7,140 bases of DNA from Chrysiogenales bacterium (GTDB taxonomy: Bacteria; Acidobacteriota; Aminicenantia; UBA2199), in the NCBI GenBank assembly GCA_004525465.1, contig SPCN01000113.1, positions 1-7,140 of the forward strand. Reading direction: 5' to 3'. Below the pieces are notes generated by a model that was not told the DNA's origin, did no database searches, and saw only the letters and a program-made list of their open reading frames with translations. The stretch's first letter is position 1, and every line of letters begins with the position of its first letter. The translations under genes were made by a program, and so were the position numbers. Below are positions 1 to 6,463 of the stretch, one piece after another.

Positions 1-1550
1 GCGACCGGGGCATTCTGGAGGTGCTGGACGAGATCAAGGCCATCGATAAAAAAATAGCCGTTTTGCAGGATGGGCTGGTTGGGATCAGGGCGAAACTCGA
101 GCAGGTTTCCCGGCAGAAAAAAGAAAAAGTCGGGCTGCGGGGAAAAACCGAAACTGCCTTAAGCACTCACAAAGAGGAAGCCATCGTCCTGCGCTCACGC
201 CTGGAAGCACTGAAGAAAAACCGCGACCTGGGTCTGAAACGCATCGAGATCACCACTGCCGAAATAAAGGATCTGGCCGCTGAAGCCGGAAAACTCAAGG
301 AGCGCCTGGCCGAGTTGGAGACGAAAAAAGCCGATCTGGAAAAACAAAATGAAACGCTGGAACGCGAAAAAGAGAGCTGCGGCCGGGAAAGTGAAAAATT
401 GCTGCAGCAGATCAATGACCGGGAAAAGGAAAAAATCCACCGGGACAACGCCTTGAACCTGATCCGCGAAAAGATCAATTCCCGCAAAAATTCGCTGCAG
501 GAAGCACAGGGCAGGAACGAAAAACGCCGGCAGCAGATCCTCAACGCCGAGCAAGAAAAAAATCGCCTGGAAATGGAGGTAGGCGCCAGTACTGCCAAGA
601 TCAAGGAGATCAAGGTCAGCGCCAAGACCTTGGACAAGGAAAAGTCCGACCTGGAAAAATCATTAAAAAGTGAAGAATTGGCCTTGGACGAAGCGAACGG
701 GCAGACAAAGAAAATTTCCGCGGAACTGACCGCCAAAAGAAAGGTCCTGGAAGAGTGGCGCGAAAACAAGAAGGAAAGCGAGATCAAGCTGGCCGCGGTG
801 AAAAAGGATCTCTTCCAGCTTGAGGAGATCGCCGGCCAGGAACTGGGAATGGAACTGAAGGACATCGAGGCCGATCCCGAAATGATGCAGATTGAAACCG
901 CCCAGCTTGACGCCCAATTCAACGATATGGTGCACAAGCTGAACCGCATGCGCGAAAGCGACCGCCTGAACTTTTCCGCCGAGGCGGAGTATGAGATCCT
1001 GGATAAAGACTACAATTTCCTGCTCGGCCAGAAAGAGGATATCGTCAAATCCATTGCCGACATGAATGCCGCCATCGCCCGCATCGACAGCGAATCCAGG
1101 GAAAGCTTCCTGCAAGCCTTCGGCGCCATCAAGGAAAATTTCGTCAAGAATTTCAAGATCCTTTTCGAGGGTGGCGAGGCGGAACTGCTCTTGACCGACA
1201 GCGAAAATGTGCTGGAGACCGGCCTGGAGATCCAGGTCCAGCCCCCGGGCAAAAGGCTGCAGAACATGCGCCTGCTTTCCGGCGGTGAAAAAACCCTCAC
1301 CTCGCTGGCCTTCCTGTTCTCACTGTTCGAATACAAGCCGTCGCCTTTTTGCGTTTTTGACGAGGTCGACGCCTCGCTGGACGAGGCCAACATCCAGCGT
1401 TTTCTGAAATTCCTGCAGCAGTTGAAGAGCAAGACCCAGTTCGTCATCATCACCCACAATTTCAAAACCATGGAGGAAGCCGATTACATCTATGGCATCA
1501 GCATGGACGAGCCCGGCGTCTCCAAGCTGTATTCCATGAAGATGGCCTGA
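1..1550 (+). CDS. smc: Chromosome segregation ATPase Smc, C-terminal part (5' end off window)
   Basis: Smc dimers organise and condense the chromosome, working with ScpA and ScpB. The reading frame is open to the left edge (first full codon at 3), so the N-terminal ATPase half, first coil and hinge lie outside. The GTG at 21 is internal and not a real start. About the first 300 residues seen are Lys/Glu/Leu-rich heptad coiled coil. The head half follows from about nt 960. It contains PPGKR near 1245, the ABC signature LSGGEK at 1275-1292, a Walker B/D-loop FDEVDASLDEAN from 1356 with catalytic Glu at 1362, and the H-loop in ITHN with His at 1455. The usual Pro after DEVDA is Ser here, a minor change. 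The C-terminus (ADYIYGISMDEPGVSK) is typical of Smc and not of Rad50 or SbcC. The gene ends in TGA and the next gene starts 6 bp later, suggesting one transcript. Confidence 0.95.
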   Translation, partial: DRGILEVLDEIKAIDKKIAVLQDGLVGIRAKLEQVSRQKKEKVGLRGKTETALSTHKEEAIVLRSRLEALKKNRDLGLKRIEITTAEIKDLAAEAGKLKERLAELETKKADLEKQNETLEREKESCGRESEKLLQQINDREKEKIHRDNALNLIREKINSRKNSLQEAQGRNEKRRQQILNAEQEKNRLEMEVGASTAKIKEIKVSAKTLDKEKSDLEKSLKSEELALDEANGQTKKISAELTAKRKVLEEWRENKKESEIKLAAVKKDLFQLEEIAGQELGMELKDIEADPEMMQIETAQLDAQFNDMVHKLNRMRESDRLNFSAEAEYEILDKDYNFLLGQKEDIVKSIADMNAAIARIDSESRESFLQAFGAIKENFVKNFKILFEGGEAELLLTDSENVLETGLEIQVQPPGKRLQNMRLLSGGEKTLTSLAFLFSLFEYKPSPFCVFDEVDASLDEANIQRFLKFLQQLKSKTQFVIITHNFKTMEEADYIYGISMDEPGVSKLYSMKMA

Positions 1551-1556
1551 GGCGGC

Positions 1557-2087
1557 ATGGATTTCCAGGGTCAAATCCAGGTTTATACCGGCAACGGCAA
1601 GGGCAAGACCACGGCGGCCCTGGGACTGGCCCTGCGCGCGGCCGGGCGGGGCATGAAGACCTACGTGGCCCAGTTTTTAAAAAAGGGTGAATACGGCGAA
1701 CTGCTGGCCGTGCGTGAGCGCCTGGCCGATCTGATCACCATCGAGCAGTTCGGCCTGCCGGAATTTCATCATATGAAAAACGGCGTCAGCGCCGCTGAGG
1801 TCAAAGCGGCCGAGACGGGATTGACCGCGGCCGGCGCCGTCCTGGCCGCAGGCGAGTACCGGATCGTGGTCCTGGACGAGATCAACACCCTGCTGCATTT
1901 CCAGATCGTGGCCATTGAACAGGTGCTGCAGCTTATGGAACGAAAACCGGCAAATGTGGAGCTGGTGCTGACCGGTCGTTACGCGCCCCAGGCCATCCTT
2001 GACCGCGCCGACCTGGTGACCGAGATGAAGGAGATCCGTCACTATTTCCAGAAAAATATCCAGGCCCGGACCGGTATCGAAAAATAG
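1557..2087 (+). CDS. cobO: Corrinoid adenosyltransferase (CobO/BtuR/CobA family)
   Basis: This cytosolic enzyme transfers the 5'-deoxyadenosyl group of ATP to cob(I)alamin or cobyrinic acid a,c-diamide (EC 2.5.1.17), making or salvaging adenosylcobalamin. The 176-residue product is slightly shorter than E. coli BtuR (196). The family's P-loop GNGKGKTT is at residues 12-19. QFLKKGEYGE (39-48) matches the substrate-side loop, VVLDE (104-108) is the Walker B strand, and LTGR (138-141), ADLVTEM (151-157) and the closing QARTGIE (169-175) match the family C-terminus. The ATG lies 6 bp after the smc stop behind a weak GAGG at 1549-1552 overlapping that stop, consistent with translational coupling. 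No other cobalamin gene and no obvious B12 riboswitch is visible, so I cannot tell salvage from de novo synthesis. No convincing terminator follows it. The family call is firm; the exact in vivo substrate is inferred. Confidence 0.93.
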   Translation: MDFQGQIQVYTGNGKGKTTAALGLALRAAGRGMKTYVAQFLKKGEYGELLAVRERLADLITIEQFGLPEFHHMKNGVSAAEVKAAETGLTAAGAVLAAGEYRIVVLDEINTLLHFQIVAIEQVLQLMERKPANVELVLTGRYAPQAILDRADLVTEMKEIRHYFQKNIQARTGIEK

Positions 2088-2168
2088 GCCGCAGGGACGC
2101 GGGTTAAAAGCAATTTCTTGATTTTCCGCCTTGAGTGCCCATGTATAAATGAAAAGTGGTTTTTTCTC

Positions 2169-2197
2169 TTGACTTTTTATTTTGAATGTTATATGAA
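2169..2197 (+). promoter_or_regulatory. Sigma-70-type promoter for the 398-residue secreted protein gene
   Basis: TTGACT (2169-2174, 5 of 6 to the -35 consensus) and TATGAA (2192-2197, 4 of 6 to the -10) are separated by 17 bp within an AT-rich stretch. Transcription would start near 2203, leaving a leader of about 36 nt. The 151-bp gap after cobO contains no clear hairpin terminator, so some read-through from the smc-cobO transcript is possible. Confidence 0.6.
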
Positions 2198-2238
2198 ATA
2201 GACTGCTAATAAATTTCAACGATTCGGGAGGGTCGCGC

Positions 2239-3435
2239 ATGAAAAAAATCATTTTTTTGATGCTTATTTTTTGTTTGTTATTCAGTGTTCAGGCTGTCGA
2301 AAAAGTCAGCCGGTTGGGTCAGCACCCGTTCTATAAAAGCCGTGACCTGCAACCTGCCGACCTGAAGATCATCGCCCTGGACAAGGCCGGTGAAGTCAAG
2401 ATGGGCTTTGAAGAAGCCGGCAATGGAGACCTGGTATTCGCTTTTCTCGAACAGATCCAGAGCGCCGATGTCCAAACCGTGGAATTGAACCCCGGTGACG
2501 GCCTGCAGTGGATGCTCTTTAAAAAAGGCAGAAAGGTCCAGGTCAAGAAAGATGTGGTCTGGGACGGGAAAAAGCCGATCGTCGCCTACAATTTCACCAT
2601 TTTCAGGGACGGCAAGCTCTATGAATTCATTGTTCCCAAGATCTGCGGCAACATCTCGCTCAAAAATATGACCGAAGTCCCGGCGCCGGTTTGCGCTCTG
2701 AATGTTTCCCCGGCCGAAGTCGTGCTCGGCGACGCGGTCAAGATCGATATGTGTGGATCGGAGAATGCCGTAAAAACGACGGTCACGGTCACCGATGCCG
2801 CCGGCGCGGTCATCAAGACCATGGAACTGACCCCCGAGAACTGCTCGGCGGAGCTCACCCTGGACAAGGTCGGCGAGTACCAGGTTATCGCGGTCGTTGA
2901 AGGCCAGTATGCCATGAAATCGACCAATCCCTGCGAAGCGATGGTCAAGGTGCTTGAACCCGCTCCGGTTGCCGCCCCTATCGTTGTTCCACTGAAGAAG
3001 TATGGGACGACCAAGCCGCTGTGCTTCCTGATCGAAGGCGGTCCCGGACTTTTAAAAGGCACTTATACCGGTATGTTCTGGGCCAGGGTCGGCGTGTTGT
3101 ATAACCTCGTGGTAGACACGCTGGATATGGTCTTTTCCGTCGGCGGCGGCATTCCGGTCATGGGCGATCCCTGGAAATCTTTCTTCATGGGCAATGCACT
3201 GCTGAACCTGCATGCCGGACCGGCTTACCTGGCCGGCGGTCTCGGTTTCAGCACCAAGGAACGCGTGGGGCGCAAGGGCGGCATCGACCTGGTCGGTGAA
3301 CTGGGGGTCAACCTCTTCCGCTCCAACGATTCGATCGGCTCGATCTTCGGCGAATTGCGCGCCCCGGTGATCACCGAGGACCGTCCGTTTGAAAATCACC
3401 ACAAACTGCTGTTGGGTTTCCGCTATATCTTTTAA
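2239..3435 (+). CDS. Secreted, probable outer-membrane protein with Ig-like middle and barrel-like C-terminus
   Basis: I do not recognise a named family. The 398-residue product starts with a clear Sec signal peptide: two Lys, a hydrophobic run, then VQA with likely cleavage after residue 19. Residues 20-145 form a mixed soluble region. About 150-240 looks like an Ig/PKD-type beta-sandwich: PVCALNVSP, then VTVTDAAGAVI, then a GEYQV strand. About 260-398 consists of alternating amphipathic strands with Gly turns and ends in GFRYIF. A C-terminal aromatic after alternating hydrophobics is the classic BAM-recognised outer-membrane signature, so I infer a small barrel of roughly eight strands. Six cysteines follow the signal peptide (136, 152, 172, 202, 232, 262), suggesting periplasmic disulfides. 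The ATG at 2239 has a good GGGAGGG Shine-Dalgarno at 2226-2232. The gene stands alone between its own promoter and a strong terminator. The outer-membrane location is inference. Confidence 0.8.
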   Translation: MKKIIFLMLIFCLLFSVQAVEKVSRLGQHPFYKSRDLQPADLKIIALDKAGEVKMGFEEAGNGDLVFAFLEQIQSADVQTVELNPGDGLQWMLFKKGRKVQVKKDVVWDGKKPIVAYNFTIFRDGKLYEFIVPKICGNISLKNMTEVPAPVCALNVSPAEVVLGDAVKIDMCGSENAVKTTVTVTDAAGAVIKTMELTPENCSAELTLDKVGEYQVIAVVEGQYAMKSTNPCEAMVKVLEPAPVAAPIVVPLKKYGTTKPLCFLIEGGPGLLKGTYTGMFWARVGVLYNLVVDTLDMVFSVGGGIPVMGDPWKSFFMGNALLNLHAGPAYLAGGLGFSTKERVGRKGGIDLVGELGVNLFRSNDSIGSIFGELRAPVITEDRPFENHHKLLLGFRYIF

Positions 3436-3457
3436 TTCCCGATAACTCTGGAACCGC

Positions 3458-3489
3458 AAGGGCCAGGTCCCGCGACCTGGCCCTTTTCT
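3458..3489 (+). terminator. Rho-independent terminator after the OMP-like gene
   Basis: A perfect 12-bp stem has arms AAGGGCCAGGTC (3458-3469) and GACCTGGCCCTT (3474-3485) with a CCGC tetraloop. It is followed by TTCT, giving TTTTCT counted from within the stem. It begins 22 bp after the TAA of the upstream gene and ends before the next promoter, so it separates the two secreted-protein genes. The U-tract is short but the stem is very stable. Confidence 0.9.
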
Positions 3490-3515
3490 ATTTCCTGGGC
3501 AAAATGTCCCCAACC

Positions 3516-3545
3516 TTGACATTGGAATGGCGACTTCCTTATAAT
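3516..3545 (+). promoter_or_regulatory. Perfect-consensus sigma-70 promoter for the small secreted protein
   Basis: TTGACA (3516-3521) and TATAAT (3540-3545) both match the consensus fully, with an 18-bp spacer (17 is optimal). The predicted start is near 3552, immediately before the Shine-Dalgarno, giving a leader of about 15 nt. This suggests strong constitutive expression. It also excludes the upstream in-frame ATG at 3504 as the start, because that codon would not be in the transcript. Confidence 0.85.
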
Positions 3546-3553
3546 ATTCAAGC

Positions 3554-3560
3554 AGGAGAG
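3554..3560 (+). promoter_or_regulatory. Shine-Dalgarno fixing the start at 3567
   Basis: AGGAGAG lies 6 nt before the ATG at 3567. With the promoter just upstream, it fixes this ATG as the start. A signal peptide also begins exactly here. Confidence 0.85.
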
Positions 3561-3566
3561 AGACCG

Positions 3567-4004
3567 ATGAAAAAAACAATCTTTTTGGCCGCTTTGGCGC
3601 TGGTTTCCATTGCGCTCCTGGGCCAGGAGCAGGAACAGGTCACCGTCCAGGACCCGGAGCAGCCCCAGGTCCAAGCCGAGGAGCAGCCCCCGGCCCCGAT
3701 TCAGGGCAAGGACCTCAAGAGGGTCCGTTTCCCAGAGGCGTTCATTCATGCCGGCAAGGAATACCCCGCCGGGGATTACTGGCTGGTCCTGGCCACGAAG
3801 GACGGGCAGCCCTTCTTTGCCGTCCAGAACGCCCAGAAGGAGCTGCTGTTCGAGGACCTGGCCATCGTCAAGGACAGGAGAGGTAACCGCAGCGGTTCTG
3901 CTTTTTTTGTGGGGAAAAAATTCATGACGGATAAGGAGTATTTTCGCATCAAGGTCACCACGCCGGGGGAATGGCTGCTGGGTTATTTCCTAGTCAAGAA
4001 ATAA
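3567..4004 (+). CDS. Small secreted protein with Gln/Glu/Pro-rich linker, function unknown
   Basis: I do not recognise this 145-residue protein. Residues 1-19 are a Sec signal peptide (Lys-Lys, a hydrophobic core, then SIALLG before Gln20). There is no lipobox Cys, so it should be released to the periplasm or beyond. Residues 20-46 are low-complexity, with nine Gln plus Glu and Pro, probably a flexible linker. Residues 47-145 form a compact beta-rich domain: RVRFPEAFIHAGKEYPAGDYWLVL, then two strands, a basic turn (KDRRGNRSG) and a final hydrophobic strand GYFLVKK. The AGKEYPAGDYWLVL stretch resembles small extracytoplasmic beta proteins with a 'pAGxY' turn, but I cannot name a family. There are no cysteines after the signal peptide and no catalytic signature. 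It is transcribed from its own strong promoter and converges on the PBP gene with a 29-bp gap. Confidence 0.8.
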   Translation: MKKTIFLAALALVSIALLGQEQEQVTVQDPEQPQVQAEEQPPAPIQGKDLKRVRFPEAFIHAGKEYPAGDYWLVLATKDGQPFFAVQNAQKELLFEDLAIVKDRRGNRSGSAFFVGKKFMTDKEYFRIKVTTPGEWLLGYFLVKK

Positions 4005-4005
4005 A

Positions 4006-4025
4006 TTTTATTTTAGAAAGAAAAA
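4006..4025. repeat. Convergent-gap motif, copy 1
   Basis: This 20-bp AT-rich motif (TTTTATT, two variable bases, then AGAAAGAAAAA) matches 6851-6870 at 18 of 20 positions in the same orientation. Both copies sit in gaps between converging genes. It puts a T-rich tract after the + gene on one strand and TTTTTCTTTCT after the - gene on the other, as expected for a two-way transcription end. It could also be compositional chance. Confidence 0.45.
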
Positions 4026-4050
4026 AGCGCGGCTCAGTCGTCCGTGCTTT
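4016..4050 (-). terminator. Probable terminator of the PBP gene, hairpin overlapping its stop codon
   Basis: Read on the minus strand, AAAGCACGG (4050-4042) pairs with CCGCGCTTT (4032-4024) around a 9-nt loop containing the TGA stop. The stem has one A-C mismatch and is followed by TTTCTTTC. Read on the plus strand, the same hairpin is fully paired with one G-U wobble, so it may also help end the small secreted gene, although the tract after it there (CGGTTTCGG) is poor in U. Confidence 0.5.
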
Positions 4051-6355
4051 CGGTTTCGGTTTGGTAATAATTGAAGATCTTCTGGTGTTCCTCTTCATTG
4101 CAGAATTCCAGGGGCTCGGTTCCCGGCAGAAAGGCCTCGCTGAAAGGGTAGAGACAATCGGGGCTAACCAGCTTGCCGGTGTATTTGTCAATGTCGATCA
4201 TATAGATTCCTGAAGGAATGCGGAACTTGTTGGTTTCCGGATACTTGGCCAGGTAGTTTTCCATGAATTTGACGAAAATAGGCGCCGCCGCCACGGAACC
4301 GGTTTGCTCCTGGCCCAGGCTTTTTTTCTGGTCGAAACCAACCCAGACGCCGACGGTCAGGGTGGGGGTGAAGCCGATGAACCAGGCGTCGGTAAAATCG
4401 TTGGACGTGCCGGTTTTCCCGCCTACGGGGGCGGGCAAGACCCTGGCGCGCCAGCCGGTCCCTGATTGCACCACTCCCTGCAGGAGGTAATTCATGATGA
4501 ACGCCGTTTCCTTTTCGATCACCTGCTTGCGTTCCGGGAAATTTTCTTCGATGATATTGTTGTTCAAGTCGCGTATGCTGCGTACAAAATAGGATTCGAC
4601 CCGCATCCCGTAGTTGGCGAACACGGTAAAGGCCTCGACCATTTCCTGGAGTGTGACTTCGAATGCGCCCAGGCCCAGGGACATGAACGGCTTCAGGTCG
4701 GAACTGATGCCGAATTTCTTGGCATAGGTCACTCCCACTTGCGGAGTGATGTCCTGCAGGATGCGTGACGTGACCACGTTCCGTGACTGTTCCAAACCGC
4801 GGCGCAGGGTCATGGGGCCCAGGTAATCTCCTTTGTGGTTGCGCGGTTCCCAGAGTTCCCCGCTCCATTCGTCAATATAGGAAAAAGGCTCATCCTGGAT
4901 TATGGTGGCCGGGGAAAACCCATGCTCGAGCGCAGCTGTATAGATGATCGGTTTGAATGTGGAACCGGTTTGGCGCAGGGCTTGAATGGCACGATTGAAT
5001 TTGCTTTTTTGGAATGCGTAGCCTCCGACCATGGCCTTGATCTCTCCGCTCTTGTTGTCCACGGCCAGCAGGGCGCCGTCGACCTCGGGCTCCTGCTCCA
5101 GGCCAAGATCGAGTTTCGCTTTGCCCTTATCCACGGCCAATATCTTGAACAAGGCGACATCGCCGACCTTGAGCAGGCGTGTTAGCGTTTTTTTTGTCCA
5201 TTGGGCCTCGGCTGCCCGTAACTCGCCTGCAAAGCCGGCTATACGCACAATGGCCCTGGTTCTGCTGACTTCAAGCACCACCCCTTCGATGATCTGTCCG
5301 GGCTCGATCTTGGCGTTTTCCCAGGCCGGCAGCCGATATTTGTTGATGTTCAATTTATTTTCCGGCAAGTTGAACAGTCTGCTGCTGCGCCAGCCCTGGC
5401 GCTTGTCCAATGTCCGCAATCCTTCCCGCAGCGCGTCTTCCGCCCATCTTTGCATTTCGCCGTTCAGGGTGGTAAAGACCTTCAGGCCGCCCTTGTAGAG
5501 AAGGTTGTCGCCGTATTTGGCCTCCAGATATTTTCGGGTATCCTCGGTGAAATAATCGGCCAGGGATTCATTGCCGGCGTCGGAGGGTTTTTCGGGAAGC
5601 TTCACCGTCAGCGCTTCCTGGTATTCCTTATCGCTGATGGATTTAAGCAGCAGCATTTTCAGCAGCACGTAGTTCCGCCGCTTGTGAACGTTTTCAGGCC
5701 GCTTGAAAACCGCGTAGATGCCGTTGGGATTGGGCACGATGCCGGCGATCAGGGCGGCTTCGGCCAGGTTGATCTCTTTGACCGTTTTGCCGAAATAATA
5801 GCGGGCGGCCGCCTCGATCCCGTAAATGCTTCCGCCCAAAAAAATCTTGTTGCAGTAAAACGTCAATATCTGGTCCTTGGTATACTTTTTTTCGATCTGG
5901 ATGGCCAGCAGCATTTCCTGCAGCTTGCGGGATATGGAAAATTCTGGGGTTAGAAAGAGTCCCCGGGCCAATTGCTGGGTGATCGAACTGCCGCCGCCCC
6001 ATTTCTTGCGCAGCAGTACGCCGCCGACAGCTCGGACAAAGCCGCGGAAATTGATCCCCCAGTGGGAATAAAACTGATTGTCTTCGGCGGCGATTATCGC
6101 TTTTTTTAGCGATGCGGGGATCTCGGTGCTTTTGACGATGATGCGTTTTTCGATGGCAAACTCCTTGATGGGAGCATTTTGATCGTCGTACACCGTGGTC
6201 ATGAGCACGGGATTGATGTCTTCCAGGTTCCTGATCTGCGGAAAGCCTTTCTGATAAACCAGGATCAGGCCCAGCAGTATTCCCAGCATGATCGTCACCA
6301 ACAGGGTGACGGCAATGAACAGGATTTTCAGGTTTTTCAAGAAAAATTTTTTCAT
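4034..6355 (-). CDS. mrcA: Class A penicillin-binding protein (PBP1A type), bifunctional peptidoglycan synthase
   Basis: This inner-membrane enzyme polymerises lipid II (glycosyltransferase) and cross-links stem peptides (transpeptidase) in the periplasm. It has 773 residues from the chosen start, within the family's usual range. The order is a basic N-terminus, a membrane anchor at about 11-34, then a GT51 domain: EDNQFYSHWG with catalytic Glu91, GGSSITQQ (121-128), RKLQE (143-147), AARYYFGK (183-190). An OB-like insert at about 353-420 (GQIIEGVVLEV) favours PBP1A over PBP1B. The transpeptidase has STFK with nucleophile Ser465, SRN (524-526) and KTGTS (647-651). The tail has the common PDCLYPF and LPGTEPLEFC motifs with a Cys pair. 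All catalytic motifs are intact. An in-frame ATG at 6376 adds seven residues, but the MKKFF start at 6355 is preferred because a TATACT -10 overlaps that upstream region and GGCGG precedes 6355. It is divergent from acpS. Confidence 0.95.
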   Translation of the reverse strand: MKKFFLKNLKILFIAVTLLVTIMLGILLGLILVYQKGFPQIRNLEDINPVLMTTVYDDQNAPIKEFAIEKRIIVKSTEIPASLKKAIIAAEDNQFYSHWGINFRGFVRAVGGVLLRKKWGGGSSITQQLARGLFLTPEFSISRKLQEMLLAIQIEKKYTKDQILTFYCNKIFLGGSIYGIEAAARYYFGKTVKEINLAEAALIAGIVPNPNGIYAVFKRPENVHKRRNYVLLKMLLLKSISDKEYQEALTVKLPEKPSDAGNESLADYFTEDTRKYLEAKYGDNLLYKGGLKVFTTLNGEMQRWAEDALREGLRTLDKRQGWRSSRLFNLPENKLNINKYRLPAWENAKIEPGQIIEGVVLEVSRTRAIVRIAGFAGELRAAEAQWTKKTLTRLLKVGDVALFKILAVDKGKAKLDLGLEQEPEVDGALLAVDNKSGEIKAMVGGYAFQKSKFNRAIQALRQTGSTFKPIIYTAALEHGFSPATIIQDEPFSYIDEWSGELWEPRNHKGDYLGPMTLRRGLEQSRNVVTSRILQDITPQVGVTYAKKFGISSDLKPFMSLGLGAFEVTLQEMVEAFTVFANYGMRVESYFVRSIRDLNNNIIEENFPERKQVIEKETAFIMNYLLQGVVQSGTGWRARVLPAPVGGKTGTSNDFTDAWFIGFTPTLTVGVWVGFDQKKSLGQEQTGSVAAAPIFVKFMENYLAKYPETNKFRIPSGIYMIDIDKYTGKLVSPDCLYPFSEAFLPGTEPLEFCNEEEHQKIFNYYQTETESTDD

Positions 6356-6366
6356 GTTCCGCCGCC

Positions 6367-6375
6367 AGTATACCA
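6367..6375 (-). promoter_or_regulatory. Extended -10 promoter of the PBP gene (candidate)
   Basis: On the minus strand TGGTATACT (6375-6367) is an extended -10 (TGn plus TATACT, 5 of 6). The -35 position holds only a weak TTTTAA, which an extended -10 can compensate for. The start would fall near 6360, about 5 nt before the ATG at 6355, implying a nearly leaderless message. If that is wrong, the promoter is elsewhere and the ATG at 6376 becomes possible. Confidence 0.4.
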
Positions 6376-6410
6376 TATCTTGGGGTTGATTAAAATCGGC
6401 GGTTGTCCCT

Positions 6411-6441
6411 GCCGGGATTGATTTTTCCCGGCCTTTTTTTT
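6411..6441 (+). terminator. Terminator-like dyad between the PBP gene and acpS, or an operator
   Basis: GCCGGGA (6411-6417) and TCCCGGC (6426-6432) form a perfect 7-bp dyad with an 8-nt loop, followed by C and eight T (6434-6441). On the plus strand this is a plausible intrinsic terminator. On the minus strand no U-tract follows. No plus-strand gene lies upstream, so it would stop antisense transcription from within the PBP gene. The same dyad surrounds the acpS -35 box, so it could instead be a repressor site. Confidence 0.55.
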
Positions 6442-6446
6442 ATACT
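6418..6446 (+). promoter_or_regulatory. Sigma-70-type promoter for acpS
   Basis: TTGATT (6418-6423, 4 of 6) and TATACT (6441-6446, 5 of 6) have a 17-bp spacer. The -35 lies in the loop of the dyad at 6411-6432. The predicted start is near 6453, at the edge of the AGGTGG Shine-Dalgarno (6454-6459), leaving a leader of about 11 nt. Confidence 0.6.
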
Positions 6447-6463
6447 GCGCAGCAGGTGGTGCC

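Noticed and set aside
167..949. 260-codon open frame on the minus strand
   Set aside because: It is antisense to the Smc coiled coil. Its Ser/Arg/Phe-rich product is the expected complement of Lys/Glu/Leu codons, with no recognisable motif and no initiation signal.
2118..2149. Second promoter candidate, TTGATT at 2118 with TATAAA at 2144
   Set aside because: The 20-bp spacer is too long and a better-spaced promoter lies downstream at 2169-2197.
2151..2166. GAAAA-TTTTC pairing before a T-rich tract after cobO
   Set aside because: A five-pair A-T-rich stem is too weak to call a terminator.
1677..2252. 191-codon minus-strand frame over cobO and the following gap
   Set aside because: It overlaps a secure CobO gene almost fully and has no family motif. 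Its start lies across the start of the next gene.
3504..3566. Upstream in-frame ATG for the small secreted protein
   Set aside because: It precedes the promoter -35 box and lacks a Shine-Dalgarno; the signal peptide starts at 3567.
3052..3579. 175-codon minus-strand frame across the end of the OMP-like gene, the terminator and the next promoter
   Set aside because: It runs through a perfect terminator and a perfect promoter for the other strand and encodes nothing recognisable.
3610..3700. Repetitive CAG/GAG-rich stretch considered as a DNA tandem repeat
   Set aside because: There is no regular repeat unit; it is codon bias of a Gln/Glu/Pro-rich linker.
3999..4013. AAATAAA/TTTATTT inverted repeat at the end of the small secreted gene
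   Set aside because: It is all A-T with a single-base centre, so it cannot form a stable hairpin as written.
4188..4868. 226-codon minus-strand frame inside the PBP gene, and several plus-strand frames over the same gene (such as 5450-5953)
   Set aside because: They are frame shadows of the PBP coding region, which has every catalytic motif intact in its own frame.
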